A stretch of DNA of 64,000 bases from HXMU1420-13 sp965249965 (GCA_965249965.1 OZ252262.1:1240001-1304000), one strand, 5' to 3'. Positions 25,149 through 35,382 are shown, counted from the stretch's first letter. A program made the numbers and translations. Notes: generated by a model not told the origin, from the letters alone.

Positions 25149-27443
25149 CTATTTTAACAGTGTCATTTTTTGAGTTAGAATATTTCCCTCTGCGGTCTCT
25201 AGTTTGTAGAAATAAATTCCGGATGCAAACGAGCTTGCATCAAAATTTATCTGATGAATACCTGCCGGAAAAGAACCATCAGCAATTGTTTGTATTTCCC
25301 TTCCAGCAATCGAATACACTTTTAGTGAAATTCTTTGTGTTTCTGCTAGCGAAAATGAAATGGTGGTACTTGGATTAAAAGGGTTTGGATAATTTTGATA
25401 CAACTGAATTTTCTTGGGGTGATCTAGATCTGACTCAACTGAGGTATCTGTCCCATTTGGAGTTCCGGGAGTTGGATTTGGAAATGACACAAATGTTGAG
25501 CTTCCATCAGTTTGCCGGCCGAAGGAAACATCAGTGATTTGCTCGCTATAAGAGAAGGCGTCAATAGATTCAGTTGTGCTGCCATTATTAAAGAATAAGC
25601 CAATATCTTCACCGGATTTGCTAAGGCGAAAATTCGTATGAAGAGGTCCTTCTTCTTCATCATTATCGGTCCAAACTAGCAGGTGATTTTGAGCCGGAAT
25701 TACGACGTCAGGAAACGCCCATTTTGTTGGGTCAGACTGATCATCAGTGAGGTAATATCCACTTAAATTAATCTCATTTTCTGTTGGATTGAATAACTCC
25801 ACCCAATCTTCAAATGCTCCGCTTTCATCAGCGATAGTGCTATTATTAGAGGCCATGAATTCGTTAATCATCACGTTATTGGATGAATTCCCGACTTCGA
25901 CAGTAATATAATTAGCAGGATTAAATGGGTATCGTTCGGTTTGTTGATTTGAGTCTGTTGCTTCAATTGAAATAGAAATTGTTCCCGCGATGTCACCTAA
26001 AATCACCTCAGCGCGATAAATATCTTCAGCCGGCTGAAATATTAATGGAACCACTTGAGTACCATTTAAGGTGGCAGTGAGTTCGATCGTATCATCATCA
26101 AATGCTTTTGCTTCGATGTGTAAAATTGCCCCATCTGCACCGTACGTTATTCTGGTTTCCACAGACTCAATTACTGGAACAATATTATTCAGATTTAGCT
26201 GATTTTGCGCTGTGATATTTCGCGTACTGATATATCCTTTAATCCCTTCCTTAACATGCGCACCCAGGCTAAACTCATAAGAACGATTAAAATCATCTAT
26301 CGTAAATCCATAATCTAATGTTCTGAAAGAGTCGGCTTCAGCGGCATCCTGTATCATCGCTTTCAATCTATCAATCTCGGGATTCATCAAGGAGGTATTA
26401 AAATATTCGTTCAACATTTTGTTGATATAAAAATGCAGGCGGTCCCGATATTTTTGAATAGCAAAAATTCGATCAGTAAGGGGTCTGCTTTCGTTGCTTC
26501 CCCAATTATTGATATCGCGAACATCCCAGTCTACGCCAAACCAATCGATACCAAAGGTATTGTCATAATCGTACGGAATGAACTCAAATCTTTCGGATTT
26601 AGGATTATGATACAGGTAGAAGTTATTCTTGTTAAACATATAATCATCCCACATGCCGGTTAAGATATCTACCGCCATCACACGAATAACCCCATCTACA
26701 TTTATATAATCCCGAATTTGGTTTTCAAATTCCTGAGTTCCGGCATTCCGCATAAAAATGATGAAGTTTGCAAGATCGGTGTAATCGTCTTCCTCTTCAT
26801 TGGTTTTTAACTCATAGATTCGTCGCCCACCGGAAGACCGCTTGTAATCTTCGGGACTATTTCCAAGATAAGTTAGATCAGAAGGGTATAAGGCTTTGTA
26901 TAAATTTCCTGCATCGCTACCAAAACGATCTTCAACAAATTCATTGTCGATATGCTCAACGTTGATATAAAGACCGTAGTAATCACTATTTATGAATAGT
27001 TGCACATGATTCGATCGTGGTGCTTTCACATCCAACGCTGCGAATACATCCCAACTTAACTTAGACCGAATAATGGATGGATCGTTATGCTCTCCGTTTA
27101 TATTCATTTTATCCAACCCAAAATATTCGCGGCCATCTTCGAAGGTATCGAAAGAAACCTTAAACGACTTTTTTTTAGATGCTCTTGAAGTATTTCCTCT
27201 GATTCTGAATCCAACATTCAGGACGGTATCAGCAATACCATCACGAATAAATATAAAATCAGCCGGATATTCTGTATCGCTGTAGATATTAGTTAGAATT
27301 CGATTTAGATCACCGGGATCAATCGAAATATGAATTTCTGGCAGGCTGTTATCGTCAAATAGCCAGTCAGCTTCCTGGGATTGGCCAAAGATTGAAGCAG
27401 AAAAAATGAATTGAGAAAAGAAAAAAAAGGGGATTGTCTTCAT
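25149..27443 (-). CDS. Secreted CotH-family protein with lamin-tail and T9SS domains
   Basis: 764 aa with a signal peptide of about 21 residues (ending IFGQS). A CotH domain covers about 35-390: GFRIRGNTSRASKKKSFKVSF (78-98), then NGEHNDPSIIRSKLSWDVF, YGLYINVEHIDNEFV and YDYDNTFGIDW (291-301), the last carrying the conserved Asp-x-Asp-Asn segment. CotH of Bacillus is a protein kinase acting on spore coat proteins; the role of these secreted bacterial relatives is unknown. Residues 522-640 form a lamin-tail domain (MINEFMASNNSTIAD, WVELFNPTENEINL). The last 85 residues are a T9SS sorting domain (YQNYPNPFNPST to KMTLLK). Converges with the LytTR gene. Confidence 0.9.
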   Translation of the reverse strand: MKTIPFFFFSQFIFSASIFGQSQEADWLFDDNSLPEIHISIDPGDLNRILTNIYSDTEYPADFIFIRDGIADTVLNVGFRIRGNTSRASKKKSFKVSFDTFEDGREYFGLDKMNINGEHNDPSIIRSKLSWDVFAALDVKAPRSNHVQLFINSDYYGLYINVEHIDNEFVEDRFGSDAGNLYKALYPSDLTYLGNSPEDYKRSSGGRRIYELKTNEEEDDYTDLANFIIFMRNAGTQEFENQIRDYINVDGVIRVMAVDILTGMWDDYMFNKNNFYLYHNPKSERFEFIPYDYDNTFGIDWFGVDWDVRDINNWGSNESRPLTDRIFAIQKYRDRLHFYINKMLNEYFNTSLMNPEIDRLKAMIQDAAEADSFRTLDYGFTIDDFNRSYEFSLGAHVKEGIKGYISTRNITAQNQLNLNNIVPVIESVETRITYGADGAILHIEAKAFDDDTIELTATLNGTQVVPLIFQPAEDIYRAEVILGDIAGTISISIEATDSNQQTERYPFNPANYITVEVGNSSNNVMINEFMASNNSTIADESGAFEDWVELFNPTENEINLSGYYLTDDQSDPTKWAFPDVVIPAQNHLLVWTDNDEEEGPLHTNFRLSKSGEDIGLFFNNGSTTESIDAFSYSEQITDVSFGRQTDGSSTFVSFPNPTPGTPNGTDTSVESDLDHPKKIQLYQNYPNPFNPSTTISFSLAETQRISLKVYSIAGREIQTIADGSFPAGIHQINFDASSFASGIYFYKLETAEGNILTQKMTLLK

Positions 27444-27457
27444 AGATGTAAAGTAAA

Positions 27458-27487
27458 TAAAAAAGGACGGTTGAACCGCCCTCTTTT
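27458..27487 (-). terminator. Terminator after the DUF2911 gene
   Basis: AGGGCGGTT pairs with AACCGTCCT on the minus strand with one G-T pair, followed by six Ts, 19 bases beyond the stop at 27501. It separates this gene from the CotH gene. Confidence 0.8.
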
Positions 27488-27500
27488 AAAGATCTTTACC

Positions 27501-28070
27501 TTAATCTATGGTAATTGGGATAGCAGTTTTAGTAGTTCCCCAATGCAAGTTTAAATGCGCTTTATTGTCAGTCAAAGTATCGAAATAAATTGCAAAGCGT
27601 TCCATCGAAGGTGCGTCATTAACAGTGACTGCTGCTTCAACACGAACTTGATCCATACTATCATCATAGCCGTAAGAACCCCAGGCAGGACGATCATCGC
27701 CATCTCCGCGTGTAAGTTTATTATTTAGGATGAAGGTCCAGTTATCCCCAGGAATAGTGTATAACACATACGTTCCTGCAGGTACACTTTCACCACCAAC
27801 GTTTACATCTGTAGAAAAAGTAATAGTTGTAGCTTCGTTTGCACCGGTTCTCCAAACCTGATCAGCAGGTGCTAAGCTTGATAATTCACGACCTTTAAGG
27901 CCTGGTCTTCCATACGTTACGGTAATCGTAGTTTTATTGAAGATGGTTTGGCTAACCATAGCATCGGGGCTTAACCCGTTTCCGCCGCTTCTTTCCTGAG
28001 CAACAGCTGAACTGCTGGATAACGCAAACCCTAATGCGAAAACAGCTGCAAATTTTAAGAGAGATTTCAT
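27501..28070 (-). CDS. DUF2911 family secreted protein
   Basis: 189-aa exported protein of unknown function. The signal peptide ends AVAQE. The DUF2911 pattern is plain: VSQTIFNKTTITVTYGRPGL, GRELSSLAPADQVWRTGANE, PAGTYVLYTIPGDNWTFILN, and LNLHWGTTKTAIPI. The domain is common in Bacteroidota and Balneolota. It follows the amidohydrolase gene by 16 bases and may share its transcript, and has its own terminator downstream. Confidence 0.9.
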   Translation of the reverse strand: MKSLLKFAAVFALGFALSSSSAVAQERSGGNGLSPDAMVSQTIFNKTTITVTYGRPGLKGRELSSLAPADQVWRTGANEATTITFSTDVNVGGESVPAGTYVLYTIPGDNWTFILNNKLTRGDGDDRPAWGSYGYDDSMDQVRVEAAVTVNDAPSMERFAIYFDTLTDNKAHLNLHWGTTKTAIPITID

Positions 28071-28086
28071 TGTAGTCTTATTTTAT

Positions 28087-29184
28087 TTAATCGTTGGGAA
28101 ATAAAGATTTATCGATGCCAGGAATAATTTTCAAGGCATTTTTATAATACACCTTTCTAAGCACTTCATCGGGTAAATTCATTCCATACATTTTCCAAAA
28201 AGCGTGGCGTTTTCTGAAATAATCAAAATATTCGTCGTCACTTTCTAAAACCCTGAAGTAGGTGTGAAATTCATGAGGGCGGTAGGTGTCTTTACCAAAC
28301 AGAATCCTATCCTGATATTTAATGAAGAATTCTCTCGCAAATCGAGGCTGACGACCCAATTCTGCAATAATTGCTGCCGTTTCTGTGTAAACATTAGGGT
28401 ATTTATCCAGATGTTCGCCAAGTCGCTGTAAGTCATTGGCCATCCAACCGAAGTGTGCATTTATAAAAATTGTATTTGGATGATTTTCGAACACATTCCA
28501 TTGTTCTTGCATTACAATCTCCCAGCTAGGAAATCTTGTAGTATCGCCCCGGTGCCGGTTTGGGAATTGCTTCATTTCAAGCCAACGTTCGTTGTTCTCA
28601 TCAATTGGATCCCAAAAAACAGCAGGTTCGCCAGTATGAATTAACACAGGGATTCCCAGTTCGCCACATAAATCCCAAATTGGAGCAATTCGAGGGTCAT
28701 CTGTCCGAATTCTATTTTCGTCAGAATCTGTTACAGTAAGCCCAAGATTTTTGAAGATTTTTAAACCTCGAGCTCCATTTTCATAGTCTTTTTGAAGTTG
28801 GGCAACAGCGTTTTCAGTCCAATCAGGATCGTCTATTCCATTGAAATCAACATTCGCAAAAATAACAAATCGGTTAGGAGCTCCATTTTCAACAGCATCG
28901 CTCATTGCAGCTAAAGTCTCACCAGATCGTCCACTTAAATTAACCAGAACCATCATGTTCAGGCTATCCATTTCACGGGTTGTTCTCTCAAGATCCATAG
29001 TTGCCATGCGCCATAAATGACTATGTACATCGATAAACGGAAATTTTGCATTAGTGATTTCTTCGCCCGGCACAACCAACGTAGAGGTAGGATTATACTC
29101 CTCAAAACTCATTTGCAGTTCATCTTGTTGCGCTTTTAGAGGAATCGAGAACAATAGTATAGAAAGGAGGGATAAGTACTTCAT
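28087..29184 (-). CDS. Secreted amidohydrolase (amidohydrolase_2 family)
   Basis: 365-aa predicted metal-dependent hydrolase of the TIM-barrel amidohydrolase_2 type. The ATG at 29184 gives a signal peptide (ending PLKAQ) and removes overlap with the upstream gene; the frame to 29217 is rejected. The metal site is visible as FIDVHSHLW (His-x-His), LIHTGEPAVF, NAHFGWMAND and FGKDTYRP (final Asp). Family members hydrolyse or decarboxylate small ring or amide compounds, but the substrate cannot be named. It sits between the Wzi-like gene and DUF2911 on the same strand. Confidence 0.85.
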   Translation of the reverse strand: MKYLSLLSILLFSIPLKAQQDELQMSFEEYNPTSTLVVPGEEITNAKFPFIDVHSHLWRMATMDLERTTREMDSLNMMVLVNLSGRSGETLAAMSDAVENGAPNRFVIFANVDFNGIDDPDWTENAVAQLQKDYENGARGLKIFKNLGLTVTDSDENRIRTDDPRIAPIWDLCGELGIPVLIHTGEPAVFWDPIDENNERWLEMKQFPNRHRGDTTRFPSWEIVMQEQWNVFENHPNTIFINAHFGWMANDLQRLGEHLDKYPNVYTETAAIIAELGRQPRFAREFFIKYQDRILFGKDTYRPHEFHTYFRVLESDDEYFDYFRKRHAFWKMYGMNLPDEVLRKVYYKNALKIIPGIDKSLFPND

Positions 29185-29197
29185 TTTGTAGATAAAA

Positions 29198-30985
29198 TTA
29201 GTCTGTAAATATTCCAATTAATGGTAAGATACCGGGGAAAGAATTGAATTCTATACCAAGGTAAAATCCATCTGTGTCGCTAAGTTGAAGTCCTTTTTCC
29301 ATTATGCGTTTTTCGATTGTTCCAAAAAACCGAACTCCTCTAAAAGGTTCAATTTCGAACTGAACACGTAATTCATTCCATTCATGGACATCACCGGCAA
29401 AAAGTCGTACAGTATCAGTTCTATCTTGACCTACAAAAAGGTCACCACCTACATCTTGAATCAAATTTCCGTTTTCATCAATTTCGTTAAGTCCTTTCTT
29501 AATCAGGCTAATGCCAACGTCTACAAAACTTCGCCAGGGCAGCCATTGTCGAATGGAAATATAATATTGTCTTGAATTTGGTCCGATTGAAGCACCTAAT
29601 GGAGAGCCTAGTTCGTCGTAAGTATTAAATAATTGCCAATGGGTGTAGAAATAAGGGTCAAACTGTATTATTTCTGCATTTATTAAAGTTGAAGTAGGTA
29701 AAGAATAATTAAAGCCAGCCTGATAGCTAACTACAGCATCCTCAGATTTACGTTCGCCAGTAGGTTTTATGATATCTGAAAAGTTTAAAAGATCATCGAT
29801 ACCAATGGTTGCATAAAGTTCTAAATTACGGACCGGCCTAAGAGTACCATCGAAAAACCAAATAGGGTTATCTTTATCTAGTGTCTCATATTCCCCAAAT
29901 CGAAGTGGAAGTAAAGGATTTGCATACGCAAGTTCTATGGGCCTATTAGAGTAGGTTAGAGTTTCAGTGAATGCCATTGATATCCAGTTAGCCGGAGTAA
30001 TTTGAAATCTTCTTAATGCAAACCATCGGTCTGGCGAAATTCTACTTCTTACTCCTGGGAATCCTTCAACATTAACAGTAACTGTTTCAGTTTTTAATGC
30101 ACCATGAATAAAGGTATACTGAAGGAATTTGGTATCGAAATTGAATCGAACCCAATCAAAGTTTCCTGCTTCTTGGCGCAGAATTTGTGCTTCACTACCC
30201 TTTGTGCCATATTTTAAATCGCCATTGCCAATATGTATTCCAAGTTGTTTGTATTGGATTGTTGCATAGGCTTCTGCGTATAAAGTTGATTTCTCTCTAG
30301 GTCTCCTACCATCATAGGTCTGACCCCATTCGGGGTGGTATCTTAAAATTCCTGTTTCATCAACTTTGGGGTTATAAACTTCAATATGCCCGCCAATTAT
30401 ATCATAAATAGTACCATAGGTACGGATAGCAGGATAAATTACCGGAGATGTAGCATCCAATCCTAAACTAGGATCATTTGCTTTCATCATTCCAACATAA
30501 TTAAAAAAGTCGACCGCCCACTGTATGCTGTCAGAATCAAATACAAAGTAGTGAGGTTCTTTATCGGAAAAGAGCATATCAACTTTCTCTTTTGCAAAGT
30601 CACCAAAGGGTCGGTTAAGACCAGTTAACCACGTTAACTCAGCATCTGCTGATAATTGTTGTTGCGAAAATTCCTGTATGTACCATTTCAGTAGCTGGGT
30701 ATCTGTTGAATTGAGGTTTGTGTTCTCTTCTAATTGCTCCAGATAATTATTGATTTGCTTTCTAGTTAGCGGTAATGTTTCGTAGCTATAATTCGTAATA
30801 TTTCCCTTCACTCTCTGTAAATGAAGCCATTCATACACCTGATGGCTGGCAGGTACAATTGATACCTGAGCTTTGGAAGCAACAGTTCCAAGAAGTATTA
30901 AAATAAATGTGAAAAGTAAAATTCTGGAGAAAGCGAAAACAGAAGTTCCAGATTTCAATTTGATGAAAATCATTTGATGCGCCAT
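29198..30985 (-). CDS. Capsule-assembly Wzi-like outer membrane protein, copy 1
   Basis: 595 aa, probably an 18-strand type outer membrane barrel of the Caps_assemb_Wzi family. After the signal segment (ILLGTVASKAQ) it begins VPASHQVYEWLHLQR and SYETLPLTRKQINNYL, a periplasmic helical region. The rest has alternating strand composition with aromatic ends. It is a clear paralogue of the next gene on the minus strand (VPVYHEVYDWLHYQR, NYESLPLTRGQI), which starts 18 bases upstream of this gene, so the pair arose by tandem duplication and is probably co-transcribed. Wzi of E. coli anchors capsule at the cell surface; an analogous polysaccharide role here is inferred. Confidence 0.8.
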   Translation of the reverse strand: MAHQMIFIKLKSGTSVFAFSRILLFTFILILLGTVASKAQVSIVPASHQVYEWLHLQRVKGNITNYSYETLPLTRKQINNYLEQLEENTNLNSTDTQLLKWYIQEFSQQQLSADAELTWLTGLNRPFGDFAKEKVDMLFSDKEPHYFVFDSDSIQWAVDFFNYVGMMKANDPSLGLDATSPVIYPAIRTYGTIYDIIGGHIEVYNPKVDETGILRYHPEWGQTYDGRRPREKSTLYAEAYATIQYKQLGIHIGNGDLKYGTKGSEAQILRQEAGNFDWVRFNFDTKFLQYTFIHGALKTETVTVNVEGFPGVRSRISPDRWFALRRFQITPANWISMAFTETLTYSNRPIELAYANPLLPLRFGEYETLDKDNPIWFFDGTLRPVRNLELYATIGIDDLLNFSDIIKPTGERKSEDAVVSYQAGFNYSLPTSTLINAEIIQFDPYFYTHWQLFNTYDELGSPLGASIGPNSRQYYISIRQWLPWRSFVDVGISLIKKGLNEIDENGNLIQDVGGDLFVGQDRTDTVRLFAGDVHEWNELRVQFEIEPFRGVRFFGTIEKRIMEKGLQLSDTDGFYLGIEFNSFPGILPLIGIFTD

Positions 30986-31003
30986 GTTTAAATAACGGTT
31001 TAA

Positions 31004-32710
31004 CTATTTACCGATTGTGAGTCCAAATTCTAGAATAAACAGATCTTTTAGTTGATTCCCTTTTGTTATGTTTCGATGGCTTAGTTCCCCTGAAAATATA
31101 AATCCTCGCCATGGTTCATAGACGAATTCTGCATTAATGGAGTTCCAAGTATGCACATCACCCTCAAGGAAATTTGTAGCTTTTACTAAACGTCCGGTTG
31201 TCGGATCGTTATAATAGCTCTCGTTAATATCACCACCTGCATCTACAAAATTACCGTTGCTGTCGAAGTAGTTTAAACCATGTCTATTAAAGGAATATCC
31301 GACACTAATTCTTGACCTGCTCGAAAACCATTGATCAATATTAAAAGATAATTCGTCTCCATTTGGCCCAACCTGACTGCCTAATCCAAACCCGGCTTCT
31401 GAATGTGCATTCAAGTCAAATCGATGAGCGTACACTGAAGGGTCAATTCTTTGGTAGTTTATATTAAATACCTGCCCGGTTTTCAAGGCATAGGATATGC
31501 CCAAATGTCTTGCTAAAGTTGTTTTAAAATCGTCTTCGTCTCCATCTCTTCCAACCAATCGGAATAAATCAACGGGTGTGCGGATATCGTCCACTAATGT
31601 CTCAGCATAAATTTCTAAACCTTTGATCGGGCGAAGGCTTCCATTTATACCCACAAAGCCATTGTCCTGATCGTCTTGCTCAAATTCCATAAGAGCTAAT
31701 CGCGTGACCGGATTCAAGTAGGTTAGTTCGAATTCGCGATTACTATAATTCACCATTTCGTAATATCCAACGCTTATCCAAGGTGCTGGCTTAACCTGAA
31801 ACTGGTGCATCACAGTATATCTACTTGGCGAGGTTCTCGAACTTAGATTATTAAAACCGGGAATTTGAATAATTTCAGGGTCCCAGGATAGAAAACCAGT
31901 TACCGATGTATAATCGAAATAGGTGCTGTTGATTGTAAATCGGATCCAATCGAATGGAATGCCTTCTCTGGAAAATACAAGATTGTCTTTTTTGCCAACC
32001 CCTTGTTTTAAAGTTCCACGGCCGATAAAGAGTGCCCAGGAGTTTTTATGGATACCAGCATATGCTTCAAAATGACCCATATTCTCTCCATCGCGAAGGT
32101 ATTTTGCCGTTCTGCCAAAAAACGGACGATAGGCAAAAGTTCGTTTATCGCTAACATTACTTAAAGCAAACTGTTCAATATGAAAACCAACGGTGCCTTC
32201 ATACGTACCGTAGGTTCTTAGGAGGTAATAATGATACAATGGAGTGCTTCTGTCTTTACTATCATCAGTAACTAAAGTAGAAGTTGGGTTGAGAGCTACA
32301 TCAAAAACAGCGTTTGTATTTTCTTTATCCCAAACATAAATATGGGGTTCTTCATCCGAAAATATTCCTTCCAGCGATCGGCTGATAAAACTGCCTTCAC
32401 CTTTGAACATCGCATAATTTTTATATTGAATAAGGCTGTCTTTCGAAAATTCTCTCAAATAACTTGTTCTAGTTCTCGCGTCCGAATAGGATAAATTATC
32501 TTCCTCAATTTGATTGAGTAGTGCTGTGATTTGCCCTCTTGTTAACGGTAAAGACTCATAATTGTATTGAGGGATAGATCCCAAAACCCTTTGATAATGC
32601 AACCAATCATACACTTCATGATATACAGGTACCATTGAAGCTTGCGCTTTTAGCTGAACGGGAGTCAAAAATAAAAAAACAGCAATTACTACAAGTTGGC
32701 TGAGTTTCAT
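31004..32710 (-). CDS. Capsule-assembly Wzi-like outer membrane protein, copy 2
   Basis: 568 aa from the ATG at 32710 (MKLSQLVVIAVFLFL, signal ending LKAQ); the longer frame from 32743 has no better signal. It shares the N-terminal helical motif with copy 1 and about the same length, with a beta-strand-rich remainder and a C-terminus LFILEFGLTIGK typical of an outer membrane barrel. It is the first gene of the pair, with the msrA terminator upstream of it. Divergence from copy 1 is considerable outside the first 60 residues, so the duplication is old. Confidence 0.8.
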   Translation of the reverse strand: MKLSQLVVIAVFLFLTPVQLKAQASMVPVYHEVYDWLHYQRVLGSIPQYNYESLPLTRGQITALLNQIEEDNLSYSDARTRTSYLREFSKDSLIQYKNYAMFKGEGSFISRSLEGIFSDEEPHIYVWDKENTNAVFDVALNPTSTLVTDDSKDRSTPLYHYYLLRTYGTYEGTVGFHIEQFALSNVSDKRTFAYRPFFGRTAKYLRDGENMGHFEAYAGIHKNSWALFIGRGTLKQGVGKKDNLVFSREGIPFDWIRFTINSTYFDYTSVTGFLSWDPEIIQIPGFNNLSSRTSPSRYTVMHQFQVKPAPWISVGYYEMVNYSNREFELTYLNPVTRLALMEFEQDDQDNGFVGINGSLRPIKGLEIYAETLVDDIRTPVDLFRLVGRDGDEDDFKTTLARHLGISYALKTGQVFNINYQRIDPSVYAHRFDLNAHSEAGFGLGSQVGPNGDELSFNIDQWFSSRSRISVGYSFNRHGLNYFDSNGNFVDAGGDINESYYNDPTTGRLVKATNFLEGDVHTWNSINAEFVYEPWRGFIFSGELSHRNITKGNQLKDLFILEFGLTIGK

Positions 32711-32761
32711 ACCATGAATTAATTGGAAACCAATAATACCCAAACCTCAGCTTTAAGTCAT

Positions 32762-32788
32762 AAAAAAAGCCCGATTAAGTCGGGCTTT
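32762..32788 (-). terminator. Terminator after msrA
   Basis: AAAGCCCGA pairs perfectly with TCGGGCTTT over a five-base loop, followed on the minus strand by seven Ts, ten bases after the msrA stop. Confidence 0.9.
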
Positions 32789-32797
32789 AAATGTGTT

Positions 32798-33433
32798 CTA
32801 AAACGCTGGATTTTCTTTTAATAAATGGGCAAAGTCTTTTTTGAACTTCCTGATTTTCGGAGCAATCACGAATGAACAATATCCCGCATTAGGATTGTTT
32901 TCAAAATAATTTTGGTGATAGTTCTCAGCCACATAATAATTAGTTAGTGGCTCAATTGTGGTTACGATAGGATCATCCCATAAATCTGAAGCATCTGTTC
33001 GATTTAGCGACTCTTCAGCAATGGCTTTTTGTTCTTCATTGTGAAAAAAGATTACAGAGCGATACATCGGCCCAACATCATTGCCTTGCCGATTAAGGGT
33101 AGTCGGATCATGGGTATGCCACAATACTTCTAACAATTCTTTATAACTGATTATTTCAGGGTCGAAGTGAAGGCGTGCAACTTCTACATGGCCGGTTCTG
33201 CCCGTAGTTACCTGGCGATACGAAGGATTTTCGACATTGCCTCCAGAATAGCCGGATTCAACATGAACAACTCCCTCTACCAATTCATAAACGGCCTCCA
33301 CGCACCAGAAGCATCCGGCGCCGAATGTGGCTTTTTCTATTTTTCTATCAGTATTAGTTTCCATTTCTTGTGCTTGGGTAAATGATGATGCCATAAATAT
33401 TAAAAAAATGGCAAGTGCTAAAATTCTCTTCAT
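32798..33433 (-). CDS. msrA: Peptide-methionine (S)-S-oxide reductase MsrA, exported form
   Basis: Repairs oxidised methionine (S-sulfoxide) in proteins. The product is 211 aa from ATG 33433. It has a signal peptide (LALAIFLIFMASSFTQAQ), so it acts in the periplasm. The catalytic motif GAGCFWCVEAVYELVEG holds the active Cys. Further family segments are SGYSGG, YRQVTTGRTGHVEVARLHFDP, LEVLWHTHDPTT, GNDVGPMYRSVIFFHNEEQ and YHQNYFENNPNAGYC, with the resolving Cys near the C-terminus. No fused MsrB is present. An upstream ATG at 33451 in frame would add MTKRNI and a less standard signal. Confidence 0.95.
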   Translation of the reverse strand: MKRILALAIFLIFMASSFTQAQEMETNTDRKIEKATFGAGCFWCVEAVYELVEGVVHVESGYSGGNVENPSYRQVTTGRTGHVEVARLHFDPEIISYKELLEVLWHTHDPTTLNRQGNDVGPMYRSVIFFHNEEQKAIAEESLNRTDASDLWDDPIVTTIEPLTNYYVAENYHQNYFENNPNAGYCSFVIAPKIRKFKKDFAHLLKENPAF

Positions 33434-33630
33434 AATGTTTCGTTTAGTCATTGAAACTGTTAACGATGAAGATACCATTCCCATTCTATCGATTTTATAA
33501 CATTTGAATCACATTTTTAGAAACTAAAAAGCCAAGTAGCTGTAATCAGTTCAAAAATTTTTAAATCATTTATTGAATTAACATTAAGTTGAAGTTATTA
33601 TTTGTATTGGGTATTTAATAACTCGTGATT

Positions 33631-35382
33631 ATGGGAAAAGGGTTTCAACTATTTGTTTTATTACTTCTACCAGTGCTTTCTTTTGCACAGCTCCAAGAGC
33701 TGGAAGCTGTTCCAATTGAAAGCCCAGATCGCGCCATCCCAGTTTTCTCTAACTATCCAGATGAAGCAGCAATTATAGTCACTTCATCAATCCCAAACCT
33801 TCAATTTGATTCTAATATTGGCTTAGTTGCTGATCTTAGCGAGCCAGGAGGTGGGGAATATCGATTAATTGTTCAACCAATGAGGCAAACAGTAACTGTA
33901 AGTGCACCTGGATTCATTCAGCTTCGATTTAATGTTAGTATTGCAGAAGCCCGACAAGTAGTTTACTATGAAGTTGAAAAAGTGGTAAATGAAGTACCAG
34001 TATTATTCCGAATTGAACCACCGGATGCTACACTTTATCTAAACGATACAATAGTTGAGATTCAGAACTCTCAACAACCTATTCAAATTGATAGCTACAA
34101 CCTTCGAATAGAAAAAAGTTGATATCAAACCATTTCAGAGAGTGTAGATATCAATTCTGATAACACATTCTTCGAATACAGCTTAGATAGAATCGATCCT
34201 GTAATATTAACTGTATCAACTGATCCAGTTGGGGCTACAATTCTGCTTGATGGGGTTGAAATAGGGCAAACAGCTAACAATGGAGTCTTACAAGTCTTCC
34301 GGTTTCCAGCGGTGCATGAGTTGGAGGTAATGATGAATGGCTATTTATCCCAATCTCGGCAGATAGAAATTACTGAAGACGGTGAGAATACGTTTGAATT
34401 TGATTTAGTCCGAAATGCAGGATCACTTAGTTTGGAGGTCACTCCAACAGATGCCGTAGTAATGTTAAACAGGCAGCAAATTGTGCATGAACGAAGACAA
34501 GAACTTGCTCCTGGTATGTATAGGGTTGAAATCTCAAATGAAGGTTATGAGTCTATCACGGATGATATTCAAATAGAACGAGGAATAAATAAAGAGCGGA
34601 TATATAACTTAGAAGCTCATACTGGTCGACTAGAATTTTCGGTGAACCCAAATAATGCATCTACGACTTTGTTAGACATTAATGGAACTGAAATTGATAG
34701 TTGGTCGGGCTTGAAGATGTTAGATGATGTGAAGGTAGGAAGTTATACTATTCAAGTTGCAGCCGAAGGATATCGAGGCACTGAATTGCAAATCCAAGTT
34801 CTAAGGGACGAATTATTACCTATCTCGATCATTCTTGTGGAGGGGTCCAATGGAGTAGTAGATATTGATGGTAATGAGTATGAAATAGTTCAGATAGGTA
34901 ATCAATTTTGGATGGCAGAAAACCTTAAGACAACCAAATATAGAGACGGTAGTCTCATAACTAATCTTATAAATAGCTCCTATTGGTTGGATACTAAGCA
35001 AGGTGCATGGGTTAATTATAATAACAGTGATTATTATGATGAAGAATTTGGAAAATTATATAATTGGTACGCAGTTAAGGATTCTAAAAAGCTTTGTCCT
35101 ACTGGTTGGCATATTCCTACTACCGATGAATGGGCATCGCTATTTAGTTATATAAGTGATCGCAATGAGCTTAATGATATTGGTTTTAATATAATCTACA
35201 GTGGTGAAAGAGATTTTAACTTTAAAGGACAACACACAATTGGAATATGGTGGACATCAACTGAAGATCAACTAGTTAATTCTCAAGCATTGAGTTGGGA
35301 ATTTAGGCTTATAAGAAATGAGCCTGCTAATTTATATCGTTCAAAATCAAACGGGTTTTCAGTTCGATGCATAAGAGATTAG
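33631..35382 (+). pseudogene. PEGA-repeat / FISUMP-domain surface protein interrupted by one in-frame TGA
   Basis: The frame is open from ATG 33631 to 35382 except for TGA at 34120-34122, so the 583-codon gene appears as two fragments in one frame. A signal peptide (VLLLLPVLSFAQ) is followed by four PEGA-type beta repeats. Each normally ends with a GY motif (NGYLSQ, NEGYESI, AEGYRGT). In the first repeat the stop stands exactly where this Gly is expected (IEKS-stop-YQTI), so a GGA-to-TGA change is the simplest explanation. The C-terminal ~180 residues are a Fibrobacter paralogous (FISUMP) domain: QIGNQFWMAENLKTTKYRDG, LYNWYAVKDSKKLCPTGWHI, WWTSTED and SVRCIRD. A GTG at 34312 could start the second part but has no signal peptide. 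A sequencing error cannot be excluded. Confidence 0.8.

Noticed and set aside
34120..34122. Selenocysteine or recoded TGA in the PEGA/FISUMP gene.
   Set aside because: The position is a structural Gly in the other PEGA repeats, and the following bases show no obvious SECIS-like hairpin.
34120..34122. Genetic code with TGA as Trp.
   Set aside because: TGG is used for Trp throughout, and TGA ends many confident genes, including polX and enolase-region neighbours.
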